From positions 186,001 through 250,000 of the forward strand of contig JAEUTN010000020.1 in assembly GCA_016787895.1 (NCBI GenBank): a stretch of DNA of 64,000 nucleotides. Direction: 5' to 3'. Position 1 is the first letter of the stretch. Each line of letters starts with the position of its first letter. The position numbers and the translations under genes are program-made. This DNA comes from Bacteroidia bacterium. GTDB lineage: Bacteria; Bacteroidota; Bacteroidia; B-17B0; Aurantibacillaceae. Shown in pieces: positions 15,113 to 24,828 of the stretch. The notes beneath the pieces are model-generated. The model was not told the DNA's origin. It did no database searches and saw only the letters and a program-made list of their open reading frames with translations.

Positions 15113-16354
15113 ATGCTTTGGTTGCTTTTTAAAGAAAGTATTTTGTTTGCCTGGCAATCGCTGGTGTCCAATAAACTGCGGTCCACGCTCAGCCTTTTAG
15201 GCATAACCATTGGTATTTTTGCTATTATCCTGGTGTTTACCATCGTGGATAGTTTAGAAGGCAACATTCGCGGCAGTCTTCAATCCTTAGGCAACAATGT
15301 GGTGTACATTCAAAAATGGCCCTGGTCTTTCGGTGCCGATTACCCCTGGTGGAAATACATCAATCGCCCAACCCCGCAATACTTTGAATTGGATGAAATA
15401 GCAAAACGCAGCAAAAGTACCGAGGCTTTGGCCTATCGGCTTGGCGGAAGGCGAACACTTAAATACAAATCCAACGCCATCGAAAATGCTGTGGTGGCAG
15501 GTGTCTCCTATGATTTTTACAAAATCAAATCCTTTGATTTAAGCGCTGGACGCTATTTTACACGAAACGAAACAGAAGCGGGTTATCATGTAGCCATCAT
15601 CGGAACCGAAATTGCGAAGGGTTTGTTTCCCAATGAAGACCCTATTGGAAAAGAAATAAAAATAGCCGGGCAAAAAGCCGTGGTGATTGGGGTGATTAAA
15701 AAAGAAGGGGAAAGTATGCTCGGCGTGAGTTTTGATTATCAGGTAAACATCCCATTTAATTTTGCCCGTTACATTCTTGATCCGCGCTCCATGAATGCAG
15801 ATCCGGTAATTTATGCTAAAGCCAAACCACAGGTGTCCAATGCCGAAATGATAGATGAACTCACCGGCATACTGCGAAGCATACGAAAACTTAAACCTCT
15901 TGCCGAACCTAACTTTGCTTTGAACGAAATCTCACTGCTGAGTCAGGGCTTTGATGCTTTGTTTTCGGTGATTGGCATCGCGGGTTGGATCATCGGGGGA
16001 TTTTCGATTCTCGTTGGTGGTTTTGGAATCGCGAACATCATGTTTGTTTCGGTTCGCGAGCGCATTAACATTATCGGCATTCAAAAAAGTTTGGGGGCCA
16101 GAAACAGCTTTATCCTGTTTCAGTTTTTATGCGAAAGCAGTCTGCTCAGCCTGATTGGAGGGGGCTTTGGATTGATTCTGACCTATTTTATAACCTTACT
16201 GGCCAAAAGTGCCATGGAAATGGAGATTGTATTAAGCGGAGCCAATATTATTCTGGGCTTGAGCATTTCAGTGCTCATTGGCATTATCAGCGGCTTTGTG
16301 CCTGCCTATACGGCCTCTCAGCTCGACCCGGTTGAAGCCATCCGAAGCAATTGA
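15113..16354 (+). CDS. MacB/FtsX-type ABC transporter permease
   Basis: 413 residues. The layout is that of MacB-type permeases: one N-terminal membrane helix (about 22-45, in LRSTLSLLGITIGIFAIIL), a large periplasmic MacB_PCD domain (about 46-260), then three helices of the FtsX domain (about 285-310, 335-360, 375-400), ending with the conserved AYTASQLDPVEAIR. Such proteins act by mechanotransmission or lipoprotein/peptide export together with an ATPase; no ATPase gene is next to it, so its partner must be encoded elsewhere. The stop TGA overlaps the ATG of the next gene. Confidence 0.9.
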   Translation: MLWLLFKESILFAWQSLVSNKLRSTLSLLGITIGIFAIILVFTIVDSLEGNIRGSLQSLGNNVVYIQKWPWSFGADYPWWKYINRPTPQYFELDEIAKRSKSTEALAYRLGGRRTLKYKSNAIENAVVAGVSYDFYKIKSFDLSAGRYFTRNETEAGYHVAIIGTEIAKGLFPNEDPIGKEIKIAGQKAVVIGVIKKEGESMLGVSFDYQVNIPFNFARYILDPRSMNADPVIYAKAKPQVSNAEMIDELTGILRSIRKLKPLAEPNFALNEISLLSQGFDALFSVIGIAGWIIGGFSILVGGFGIANIMFVSVRERINIIGIQKSLGARNSFILFQFLCESSLLSLIGGGFGLILTYFITLLAKSAMEMEIVLSGANIILGLSISVLIGIISGFVPAYTASQLDPVEAIRSN

Positions 16355-16692
16355 TGAAACGACCGGGCCTCATATCAGTGCTGTGTGTACTGGGGTACAT
16401 CTCCATTGTGATTTCCTTTCCCCAGGTGTTTTCGCCCCAGGTAAAAAAACTGGGGGTATTTATGCCGGCCCTCTCGGGTTTATTGGTGGCGGCTAATTTT
16501 ATGGCCTATGTTGGAATCTGGTATATGAAACGCTGGGGCGCCGAGCTTTTTTTGAGCAGTTATTTTTTAAAGACAATTCTGGATTTGCTGCTGGCTCAGA
16601 TGGGCCTGATGTTCTATTCAGGACAAATCTTTTCCATTTTTTTCATCATCGTATTGCTTCGTCATTACCGGCGCTTCGACCTCAATCTTTGA
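16354..16692 (+). CDS. Small four-helix membrane protein
   Basis: 112 residues, mostly hydrophobic, with about four membrane segments and basic termini (MKRPG at the start, RHYRRFDLNL at the end). The ATG at 16354 overlaps the stop of the permease gene (TGATG), which indicates translational coupling. Family not recognised; it could be an accessory subunit of the permease or unrelated. Confidence 0.7.
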   Translation: MKRPGLISVLCVLGYISIVISFPQVFSPQVKKLGVFMPALSGLLVAANFMAYVGIWYMKRWGAELFLSSYFLKTILDLLLAQMGLMFYSGQIFSIFFIIVLLRHYRRFDLNL

Positions 16693-16855
16693 AATTTTAA
16701 CAGGCAGGGCTCCGCCACCTTTCCGTTGCACTAAAACTAAATTTTGAGAAATACTTGTCCGTTTCCTGATTTATTTTATATCTTTAAAAGGGATTAGGTT
16801 TTTGGGGTGAAAATCGATTCACTCAGCCAAACCCTTCATTTAATCAGTCAAAAGT

Positions 16856-19072
16856 ATGATTGCAGAGGTAGATAAAGCAGAATTGTTAAGCGCATTAAAA
16901 AATTTCTTTGGTTTTGATGGCTTTAAAGGAAGTCAGGAAAAAATCATTAAAAACCTGCTGAAAGGAGAAGACACGTTTGTAATTATGCCTACCGGTGGAG
17001 GCAAAAGTTTATGTTATCAATTACCGGCCATCATGAGTGAAGGAACCGCCATTGTAGTTTCACCGCTTATCGCCCTCATGAAAAACCAGGTGGACGCTAT
17101 AAGGGGGTTTAGCAATGAAAATGGCATCGCTCACTTTCTGAATTCTTCTCTGAACAAAAGTGATATCGCCCAGGTAAAAAAGGATGTGCTATCGGGTAAA
17201 ACCAAATTGCTTTACATCGCGCCCGAAACCCTTACCAAGGAAGAGAACATTCTCTTCTTTAAAGAGTTCAAAATTTCATTTTTTGCTATCGACGAAGCCC
17301 ACTGTATTTCGGAATGGGGTCACGATTTCCGCCCGGAGTACCGCCGACTGAGACCCATCATTGATGCTGTTGGAGGAGTGCCCGTGATTGCGCTGACTGC
17401 AACCGCTACACCGAAAGTGCAACAGGACATTCAAAAAAATCTGGGCATGATGGAAGCTCAGGTGTTTAAGTCTTCGTTTAACCGCGATAACCTGTATTAC
17501 GAAATTCGCCCAAAACAAAATGTGTTCAAGGAGATTGTGAAGTTCATCAAACAAAATCCCAACAAAAGCGGAATTGTGTATTGCCTGAGCCGCAAAAAAG
17601 TGGAAGAGTTGGCGGAAGCCCTCAAGGTAAATGGGGTGAAAGCCGCCCCTTACCATGCTGGACTCGATGCCAAAGAAAGAGCCAAAACACAGGATATGTT
17701 TTTGATGGAAGAACTTCAGGTGATTGTGGCCACCATTGCGTTTGGAATGGGGATTGACAAACCCGACGTGCGTTTTGTAGTGCACCACGACATTCCAAAA
17801 TCCCTGGAAGGGTATTACCAGGAAACGGGACGAGCAGGAAGAGACGGGGGAGAAGGCAATTGTTTAACCTTTTACAGCTACGACGATATTCTTAAACTCG
17901 AAAAGTTTATGAAGGACAAACCTGTTGCCGAACAGGAAATTGGTAAACAAATGCTTGCCGAAACCGCTTCCTTTGCTGAAACCAGCAGTTGCAGGCGTAA
18001 ATTTTTGTTGCATTATTTTGGAGAGGAATTTGAAGAAGCCAAATGCAACGCGATGTGCGACAATTGCCGCCATCCTAAAAAAAGATTTGAGGCCAAGGAA
18101 GATCTTGGCTTGGCATTGGAGTGTGTACTCGAAATAAAAGAAAAACACAAAATCAAGGATGTGCTGAATGTACTGATGGGCAACCTTACTGCCACATCAA
18201 AATCATACAAACACAACAAAACAGAGTCCTGGGCCAGGGGCCTTGAGGACGATAAGGACGATCGTCATTGGCAATCCGTTTTACGACAAGCCGTGGTGAA
18301 CGGTTATTTGTCGAAGGACATTGAAAATTACGGACTCATAAAAGTAACCGACAAAGGCAAGGCTTTTCTCAAAAAACCACATAGCATAAAGTTTACCAGA
18401 GATACGGATTACAGCAATCTGGATAAAGACAGCTCAGATGACGACATTGCTTATGGCGGAAAAGGCGGAAGTGAAGCTACCGATGAAGTGTTGTATGGTA
18501 TGCTTAAGGAATTGGTGAAAAAAACCGCGAAGGCGAAAAACCTGCCACCTTACGTGATTTTTCAGGAGCCCTCTCTTCAGGAAATGGCTATACAATACCC
18601 AATAAAAATTGATGAATTAACCAAGATAGGGGGGGTGGGTGCCGGTAAAGCGGCCAAATACGGAAAACCCTTTGTTGAACTCATTAAAAAGTATGTTGAA
18701 GAGAATGAGATTGAACGCCCGGTGGACATGGTTATCAAATCAGTGGTCAACAAGTCGGGATTAAAAGTGTACATCATTCAAAACATCGATCGCAAGATCA
18801 ATCTTCGTGATATGGCCCGCAGCAAAAGCCTCAGTATGCAGGATTTGTTGACGGAAATTGAAACCATTGTTGAATCGGGCACCCGCGTGAACATTGATTA
18901 TTTTATTCAGAATGAAATTGATGAGGAGAAACAGGAGGAGATCATTGAGTATTTCAGGGAAAGCGACACCGATAGTGTGAGTGCTGCCCTGAAAGAGTTG
19001 GGCGAGAACGATTACGAGGAAGAAGAAATACGAATCATGCGCATTAAGTTTTTATCCGATTTTGGAAATTAA
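16856..19072 (+). CDS. recQ: ATP-dependent DNA helicase RecQ
   Basis: 738 residues, slightly longer than E. coli RecQ. Walker A TGGGKS (Lys50), DEAH box in IDEAHCISEWGHDFR (about residue 146), and the superfamily 2 motifs V-VI ATIAFGMGIDKPDVR and QETGRAGRDG follow in order. The RecQ zinc-binding cysteines are in SSCRRKFLLHYFG and CNAMCDNC (about 380-405), then a winged helix and an HRDC domain (about 545-620, with GGVGAGKAAKYG). The last 100 residues form an extra helical extension common in Bacteroidota RecQ. The enzyme unwinds forked or recombination intermediates 3' to 5'. Single gene, start ATG 16856. Confidence 0.96.
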   Translation: MIAEVDKAELLSALKNFFGFDGFKGSQEKIIKNLLKGEDTFVIMPTGGGKSLCYQLPAIMSEGTAIVVSPLIALMKNQVDAIRGFSNENGIAHFLNSSLNKSDIAQVKKDVLSGKTKLLYIAPETLTKEENILFFKEFKISFFAIDEAHCISEWGHDFRPEYRRLRPIIDAVGGVPVIALTATATPKVQQDIQKNLGMMEAQVFKSSFNRDNLYYEIRPKQNVFKEIVKFIKQNPNKSGIVYCLSRKKVEELAEALKVNGVKAAPYHAGLDAKERAKTQDMFLMEELQVIVATIAFGMGIDKPDVRFVVHHDIPKSLEGYYQETGRAGRDGGEGNCLTFYSYDDILKLEKFMKDKPVAEQEIGKQMLAETASFAETSSCRRKFLLHYFGEEFEEAKCNAMCDNCRHPKKRFEAKEDLGLALECVLEIKEKHKIKDVLNVLMGNLTATSKSYKHNKTESWARGLEDDKDDRHWQSVLRQAVVNGYLSKDIENYGLIKVTDKGKAFLKKPHSIKFTRDTDYSNLDKDSSDDDIAYGGKGGSEATDEVLYGMLKELVKKTAKAKNLPPYVIFQEPSLQEMAIQYPIKIDELTKIGGVGAGKAAKYGKPFVELIKKYVEENEIERPVDMVIKSVVNKSGLKVYIIQNIDRKINLRDMARSKSLSMQDLLTEIETIVESGTRVNIDYFIQNEIDEEKQEEIIEYFRESDTDSVSAALKELGENDYEEEEIRIMRIKFLSDFGN

Positions 19073-19153
19073 CGATCTTGCTTTCATATGCCCCGCTTAT
19101 TATACAGGGAAATTCTCCTTCCATTTGTTCTTTATTAATTAAAAAATCAATCG

Positions 19154-20725
19154 ATGTTTTTTCCGGCCGGAGCGCACCGTTTCTTTTATCTATTCGGGGT
19201 GGTTTCATTGGGCTTTGGAATAATGCTGGGGGCTGTTCCAACCTCCGTGCCTCAGTTCATCTTACTCATCAATTGGTTGCTGGAAGGCGGGTTCACTGAA
19301 AAGTGGCGCCGACTCCGGTTTAACAAGGTGTTCTGGGCTCTGGAGGTGGTGTTTGCCATTCACCTGCTGGGTTTAGTGTATACGTCTGACCTCGATTCAG
19401 GTTTAAAAGATTTGCAAATCAAATTGCCGCTTCTGATTCTTCCATTGGTTTTGTTCAGTTCAAATCCATTAAGTAAAAAGGAGATTGTACTGGTGTTGCA
19501 GGCTTTTCTTTTGGGCTGCCTGGTAAACACTGCCTGGTGTTTGCTGTATAGTTTTGGTTTGCATGAAAATGAAATTGGACGCAACACCTCGCGGTTTATG
19601 AGTCACATTCGATTGGGATTGTACCTCAACCTAGGCATTTTGGTTTGTTCCCGTCTGTTTTTTGATGAACACAGCAAAAGCATTAGGTGGCTTTATCCTG
19701 CCCTCGCGGTGTATTTTGTTTTGGTAATTTTTCTGCTGGGTTTGGCCACTGGTGTGGTGATATTGTCTTTGCTGTTTATCATGGCCTGCATTTACGCGAT
19801 CAGTCGACTCAAATTGGTTTTAAAATCAGTCATACTTCTTTTGGCAATTGTTGCAGTATATTCAGGATTCCTTTTTGTGAAAGGAGTTTATGAACAGCAA
19901 CTGGTACCCCGTAAGGTTCCGAATAATCGGGTAATGGAACACTCTGCGGCTGGAAATACCTATATTCATTTCGACACTGCCGGTCAGAGGGAGAATGGTC
20001 ATTACATCCACATCAACATACAAATTGATGAATTGCAGCGAACCTGGAAATTGCGTTGTCCGGAGGATTCATTTTCGCAAAAAACCATGTACAACATGAA
20101 ACGTTACGAAGCCCTGATCAGGTATATGGCAGGACTTGGACTCAACAAGGATTCAGTGGGTGTGATGGCGTTGAGTGAGGAGGACATCAATAACATCAGA
20201 CACAATGTGCCCAACCATGAATTTAACGACTGGTCGTTTATGCACCAGAGGGTATACGAATTAGTGAACGAGTACGATGATTTTAAGGCGGAGCGAAACA
20301 TCAATGGCAACTCGGTCACCATGCGTTATTATTTTTGGAAGGCTGCCCTTTATTCCATACGCAACAACTTGTGGTTTGGAGCAGGTACGGGTGATGTTCA
20401 AAGCCAGATGGAAAAAAGTTACCTCAGTTCGGCATCACCTTTGCACAAGGAATGGCACAAGCGCCCGCATAACCAGTTTTTAACAATAACTGTGGCACTT
20501 GGCTTAATAGGATTGATGGCATTTCTTTATGGTTTGTTTTATCCGCCGTTTAAACTAAAGCGACGGTTATCGAACGTGTATTTTGGATTTATGCTTGTGT
20601 ATTTTGTTTCGTTTTTAGCCGAAGATACGGTTGAAACACAAGCGGGTGTCACGTTTTTTGCCTTCTTCAACACCTTTCTTTTAGCGGAAGCATATTTCAA
20701 AAGGTCACAAAATCCTGAGCATTAA
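19154..20725 (+). CDS. O-antigen ligase/polymerase-like membrane protein
   Basis: 523 residues with about ten membrane helices and one long periplasmic loop (about residues 245-410) before the last helices. Within the end of that loop lies YYFWKAALYSIRNNLWFGAGTGDVQ and then RPHNQFLTITVALGLIG, matching the Wzy_C (O-antigen ligase) pattern with its conserved histidine. Known relatives ligate O-antigen to lipid A-core or polymerise surface glycans. Its 3' end overlaps the convergent M23 peptidase gene by 29 bases. No LPS gene is next to it except lptC 4 kb upstream. Exact acceptor unknown. Confidence 0.85.
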   Translation: MFFPAGAHRFFYLFGVVSLGFGIMLGAVPTSVPQFILLINWLLEGGFTEKWRRLRFNKVFWALEVVFAIHLLGLVYTSDLDSGLKDLQIKLPLLILPLVLFSSNPLSKKEIVLVLQAFLLGCLVNTAWCLLYSFGLHENEIGRNTSRFMSHIRLGLYLNLGILVCSRLFFDEHSKSIRWLYPALAVYFVLVIFLLGLATGVVILSLLFIMACIYAISRLKLVLKSVILLLAIVAVYSGFLFVKGVYEQQLVPRKVPNNRVMEHSAAGNTYIHFDTAGQRENGHYIHINIQIDELQRTWKLRCPEDSFSQKTMYNMKRYEALIRYMAGLGLNKDSVGVMALSEEDINNIRHNVPNHEFNDWSFMHQRVYELVNEYDDFKAERNINGNSVTMRYYFWKAALYSIRNNLWFGAGTGDVQSQMEKSYLSSASPLHKEWHKRPHNQFLTITVALGLIGLMAFLYGLFYPPFKLKRRLSNVYFGFMLVYFVSFLAEDTVETQAGVTFFAFFNTFLLAEAYFKRSQNPEH

Positions 20726-21569
20726 CGGCAATGCCATTGAACCACAGTTCAAAATGCAAATGTGCTCCTTTGCTGTTTTCACCTGTGTTTCCAACAACAG
20801 CGATGGCTTCGCCCGACTTCACTTTTTCTCCCGCTGTTTTAAAAACGGTTGAGCAGTGTTTGTATATACTTACCACATTGTTGCTGTGTTGAATCTGAAG
20901 GATATTGCCGTCCTCCGCTGTAAATCCTCTGTAAATAACTGTACCATCGAGTGTGGCTTTAATAAGCTCATCTTCTTTTGTGGAAATATCGGTGCCGAAA
21001 TGAGAATGGGTGAAATCGAAAGAGCGCGTCACAATGCCTTTTACAGGTGAAAAGAAGAGGAGTTCCTGTAACTGCCCGCTGTGTGTTTGACTTTGGGCAA
21101 GTGTCTTTTCCTGTTTTTTCATTTCAAATTCCTGGCGGAACTCAATGTCAGCTTTGGACGGTTCGGTGTTTAATTTAACGTATTTACCTGAACTGTCTCT
21201 GGCCGGTCGTTTGCTGGCTTCCCCACCGGTTTCGGTAAGAGCGGTGAGCAAGCCTTGAAGATATGCATCGCGGGCCTGCACTTTTTTTTCCAGAGAGTCG
21301 GCCTTGTAGCTGAGTTTCAACATTTGCCGGCGCTCTTCGGTTGTTCCGTAACCCGGAATGTACTCGCGCAAACCGGTGAAAGCAATCAGGCCGATTACCA
21401 GGCTGGTCATAATAATTGTTAAGGCCAAAATACCAATAAGGATGTTAAGCGGAGAAAGTCGCAGGGAGAATTTTTCGTCTAATGATGTGTCGTTCAGTAA
21501 GATAAGACGGTATTTGCGCCTTAAAAGAACGCCAAGCCGTTTTAATTTTCCCTGCTTTGCCTGCACCAT
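20697..21569 (-). CDS. M23 family peptidoglycan endopeptidase (LytM-like)
   Basis: 290 residues from ATG 21569; the upstream in-frame extension is dropped because the basic stretch KQGKLKRLGVLLRRKYR plus one membrane helix (about 50-75) is a complete type II anchor. A short coiled-coil region (about 80-125) precedes the peptidase domain. Zinc ligands are visible in HFGTDIST and HLHFELWFNG near the C-terminus, so the enzyme looks catalytically intact. It would cut peptide cross-links in the periplasm during growth or division. Ends inside the convergent O-antigen ligase gene. The TetR gene diverges 78 bp upstream. Confidence 0.9.
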   Translation of the reverse strand: MVQAKQGKLKRLGVLLRRKYRLILLNDTSLDEKFSLRLSPLNILIGILALTIIMTSLVIGLIAFTGLREYIPGYGTTEERRQMLKLSYKADSLEKKVQARDAYLQGLLTALTETGGEASKRPARDSSGKYVKLNTEPSKADIEFRQEFEMKKQEKTLAQSQTHSGQLQELLFFSPVKGIVTRSFDFTHSHFGTDISTKEDELIKATLDGTVIYRGFTAEDGNILQIQHSNNVVSIYKHCSTVFKTAGEKVKSGEAIAVVGNTGENSKGAHLHFELWFNGIAVNAQDFVTF

Positions 21570-21647
21570 TATGTAAAGATGCGAAATATTTTTTTGGCAC
21601 GGAAACTTGTAAGCCATTTATAGTTTCCATAGTTTTGCGCCGGAATT

Positions 21648-22262
21648 ATGGAAGCGAACGAAAAAATACTGCAGACATCTTTACACATGTTTTTCAGGTT
21701 CGGCATTAAACATGTCACCATGGATGATATTGCGAAGGAGCTGGGGATGTCGAAAAAAACCATTTACCAGTATTTCAAAGAAAAGGACGATCTGGTAAAT
21801 CAGCTGTGTTCAAGTGAAGTAAAACAACATGAAAAGGATTTTAATGAATTGGGGCGTATAGCCAAGGACCCCATTCATGAGATCATGCTGATTTCGGATA
21901 AAATGAGGGAAATGATGCAGCACATCAATCCTTTGTTTTTTATTGACCTGCAAAAACATTACCCCGAAGCCTACAATGAATTTCAAAAATTCAAGGAAAC
22001 CTGCGCATTTAAAAACATTTTGGAAAACATCAATAAGGGTATAGCCATGGGTTTGTACCGTGAAGATTTGGATGTGGAATTCGCCGCCAAGTACCGCCTT
22101 TCACAAATTGAGATGCTCATGTTTGGCAATTATTTCACTTTTGAAAAAATTTCCCTGGTGCAATCGAGCCAGAATTTACTTGAACTTTTTGTTTATGGCA
22201 TCACTACACAAAAGGGCCATAAACTATTGGATCATTACAAAAAAATCAACGAAAAAGATTAA
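21648..22262 (+). CDS. TetR family transcriptional regulator
   Basis: 204 residues. The N-terminal helix-turn-helix is clear: FGIKHVTMDDIAKELGMSKK followed by TIYQYFKEKDDLV (about residues 18-52). The C-terminal part is a helical ligand-binding domain without a recognisable ligand signature. It lies 18 bases upstream of a TolC gene and heads a tripartite efflux operon, so it probably represses that operon and is released by a transported compound (inference from arrangement; no operator palindrome was identified with confidence). Start ATG 21648. Confidence 0.93.
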   Translation: MEANEKILQTSLHMFFRFGIKHVTMDDIAKELGMSKKTIYQYFKEKDDLVNQLCSSEVKQHEKDFNELGRIAKDPIHEIMLISDKMREMMQHINPLFFIDLQKHYPEAYNEFQKFKETCAFKNILENINKGIAMGLYREDLDVEFAAKYRLSQIEMLMFGNYFTFEKISLVQSSQNLLELFVYGITTQKGHKLLDHYKKINEKD

Positions 22263-22280
22263 CAGTATAATTTCTAATTT

Positions 22281-23645
22281 ATGAATACTACCAGATTAAA
22301 CCTTACGTCTTTTGTGTTTGCTTTCGCTGTTTTTTTAACAGCAGGCCTTAAGGCACAAGAAAAAGAACGAAAAACAAGCTTTTCACTTCAAGAGGCCATT
22401 GATTTTGCTTTGGTACACAATCAAAATTACCTGAACGCCGAACTCGATGTTAAATCGGCCGAATACCGCAACAAAGAATTTATTGGAATCGGCTTGCCGC
22501 AAATTAGCGCCAGTGCTGATTTAAAAGATTACCTGAGTATCCCAACCTCTCTGATACCCGCAGAGTTTTTTGGAGGTGCACCGGGTACATTTATTCCGGT
22601 AAAATTCGGTACCAAATTCAATGCCTCCTACGGTGTTTCCATCTCGCAAATTGTGTTCAACAGCGATTACATTGTTGGATTAGATGCCGCAAAAGAACTC
22701 GTGCTTTTGTCAGAGAAAAATCTGCAACGCAACAAAGTGGAAACGCATGCAGTCATCACCAAAGCCTATTACGGATCGATTATCAGTAAAGAGCGCCTGC
22801 AGATTATTGATGCGAATATAGAGAGAATTAAAAAGTTATTTGATGACACCAAAGCCTTAAACGCAACCGGATTTGCCGAGAAATTGGATGTGGACAGAAT
22901 CGAACTCACTTACAATAATTTGCTGGCAGAAAAGGAAAAACTCGAAAGAATAGTGGGTTTGGCAGAAACCCTGTTGAAGTACCAAATGGGCTACGACTTG
23001 CAGAGTCCGATTCTTTTAACAGACAAAATAAATGCGGATTTAATGATCGATATGCAAACACTCGAACAGGAAAAAATCAATTACGAATTGCGTCCCGAAT
23101 ATGGCATTCTGCAGTCGCAGAGAAACATCAATGCGATTGAGCTGAGAAGTAAGAAAGGCCAGTATTTACCTACTCTTATGGCATATGGGTCCTTTCAAAA
23201 TCAGGCCCAGCGAACTCAATTTGATATTTTTGACATAGATCAACCCTGGTTTCGAATCGGATTGATTGGTGCTACTTTAAATGTGCCTATTTTTAATGGA
23301 GGATCGAAACACTACCGGATACAACAGTCCAAACTTAATCTTCAAAAATCCACTAATTCTCTCACTTTTCTTGAACGTTCTATCGATGTGGAAGTAGCCA
23401 ACGCCAACATGCAGTTCAAAAATGCATTTGTGGCTCTCGAAACCCAAAGAAAAAACAAAGATCTGGCTAAAAGCATTTACGACACTTCAAAAATTAAATA
23501 TGAAACAGGTGTGGGCTCTAACCTCGATGTTATTTATGCGCAGGCTGCTTACCGTGAAGCAGAGATTAATTTCTTAAGCGCGGTATATGACCTCCTTGTG
23601 GCTCAGGTGGATTATCTGAAAGCCAAAGGCACACTTGTAAAATAA
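22281..23645 (+). CDS. TolC family outer-membrane efflux protein
   Basis: 454 residues with a signal peptide (FVFAFAVFLTAGLKAQ). The mature protein is dominated by long coiled helices in two repeats, as in TolC, e.g. KELVLLSEKNLQRNKVETHAVITK and the C-terminal half with ALETQRKNKDLAKSIYD and YETGVGSNLDVIYAQAAYREAE. It forms the outer-membrane exit duct of the RND pump encoded by the next two genes. Spacing is 18 bases to the TetR gene and 31 to the adaptor gene, so all four are probably one transcript. Confidence 0.93.
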   Translation: MNTTRLNLTSFVFAFAVFLTAGLKAQEKERKTSFSLQEAIDFALVHNQNYLNAELDVKSAEYRNKEFIGIGLPQISASADLKDYLSIPTSLIPAEFFGGAPGTFIPVKFGTKFNASYGVSISQIVFNSDYIVGLDAAKELVLLSEKNLQRNKVETHAVITKAYYGSIISKERLQIIDANIERIKKLFDDTKALNATGFAEKLDVDRIELTYNNLLAEKEKLERIVGLAETLLKYQMGYDLQSPILLTDKINADLMIDMQTLEQEKINYELRPEYGILQSQRNINAIELRSKKGQYLPTLMAYGSFQNQAQRTQFDIFDIDQPWFRIGLIGATLNVPIFNGGSKHYRIQQSKLNLQKSTNSLTFLERSIDVEVANANMQFKNAFVALETQRKNKDLAKSIYDTSKIKYETGVGSNLDVIYAQAAYREAEINFLSAVYDLLVAQVDYLKAKGTLVK

Positions 23646-23676
23646 TTTCAAACCAAACACAACCAACAACTTAGAT

Positions 23677-24801
23677 ATGAAAACAGTTTTTAAAAGCATG
23701 AAATCATTCGCAGTACTTTTACTCAGCGTAGCCCTGACGTCTTGTTCCGCCCCGGATCAGAAAGCCGAGCTTGAGCAATTAAAAAAGCAACGTCAGGAAC
23801 TGGATACACGTATTTCCGAACTGGAGGAGTTACTCGCAAAATCCGACTCTTCCCTGAAGTACCAAAAAACTACTGAAGTTGCCGTTAGCAAATTGCAGAG
23901 CAGAATTTTTAAAACATATATTGAGGTGCAAGCGCGGGTGGATGCAGACCAGAATGTGTTTCTTTCCAGCGGCATGCCAGGAACCGTGACTAAAATTAAC
24001 GTAAAGGTTGGTGATAAGGTATCACAAGGCCAGGTGCTTGCAGAAACGGATTCGCGGATTATACAACAACAGATGTCTGATCTGCAGACCAATTATGAAC
24101 TGGCAAAACAGGTATACGAAAAACAAGAGGAACTGTGGAAACAAAAGATTGGTACTGAGATTCAATACCTTCAGGCCAAAAGCAACAAAGAAAGTCTTGA
24201 AAAAAAGATGGCTGCGCTCGAGGAACAACTCCGTATGAGTAAAATAGTTTCTCCGATTGAAGGCACTGTAGATGGTTTAAACATTAAGATAGGCCAAACA
24301 GTTGCACCCGGCATGAACGCCATAACAGTAGTGAATTTTTCCAATCTTAAAGTGAAAGCCGATGTGGCAGAAAGTTATTCATCGCGTATTAAAACCGGTG
24401 ATGAGGTACTGATCTATTTTCCTGATAAAAACGATTCCATTGTGTCAAAAATTAATTATGCCTCCCGCACGATTAATTTACTGAATCGAACTTTCGCCGT
24501 TGAAGCTCTTTTAAACACCAAAGAGGAACTACATCCCAACATGGTGGCCAAACTGAAAATCAACGATTACACTTCACAGAAACCGGTGCTGGTACTTCCG
24601 GTGAAGTTCATCCAAAAATCTTCTTCAGCAAATTACGTGTTGGTAGCTGAGAACGGTAAGGCAGTGAAAAAAACAGTTACCATCGGTAAGGAGTACAGCG
24701 GATTGGCTGAAATAACAGGTGGTTTAAAGGAGGGCGAAGAACTAATTACCAAAGGATACGACCTGGTGATTGAAGGAGATTCGATAACCGTTCAAAAATA
24801 A
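23677..24801 (+). CDS. RND efflux periplasmic adaptor (membrane fusion protein), lipoprotein
   Basis: 374 residues with a lipoprotein signal, SVALTSCSAP (Cys23). A coiled coil at residues about 28-60 precedes the standard MFP order: half lipoyl domain (PGTVTKINVKVGDKVSQGQV), helical hairpin (about 130-190), second half lipoyl (SPIEGTVDGLNIKIGQTVAPG) and beta-barrel. It couples the RND pump to TolC. It sits 31 bases after the TolC gene and 27 bases before the pump gene. Confidence 0.94.
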   Translation: MKTVFKSMKSFAVLLLSVALTSCSAPDQKAELEQLKKQRQELDTRISELEELLAKSDSSLKYQKTTEVAVSKLQSRIFKTYIEVQARVDADQNVFLSSGMPGTVTKINVKVGDKVSQGQVLAETDSRIIQQQMSDLQTNYELAKQVYEKQEELWKQKIGTEIQYLQAKSNKESLEKKMAALEEQLRMSKIVSPIEGTVDGLNIKIGQTVAPGMNAITVVNFSNLKVKADVAESYSSRIKTGDEVLIYFPDKNDSIVSKINYASRTINLLNRTFAVEALLNTKEELHPNMVAKLKINDYTSQKPVLVLPVKFIQKSSSANYVLVAENGKAVKKTVTIGKEYSGLAEITGGLKEGEELITKGYDLVIEGDSITVQK

Positions 24802-24828
24802 ATTGACGAAAACCTAAAAGCGGATACC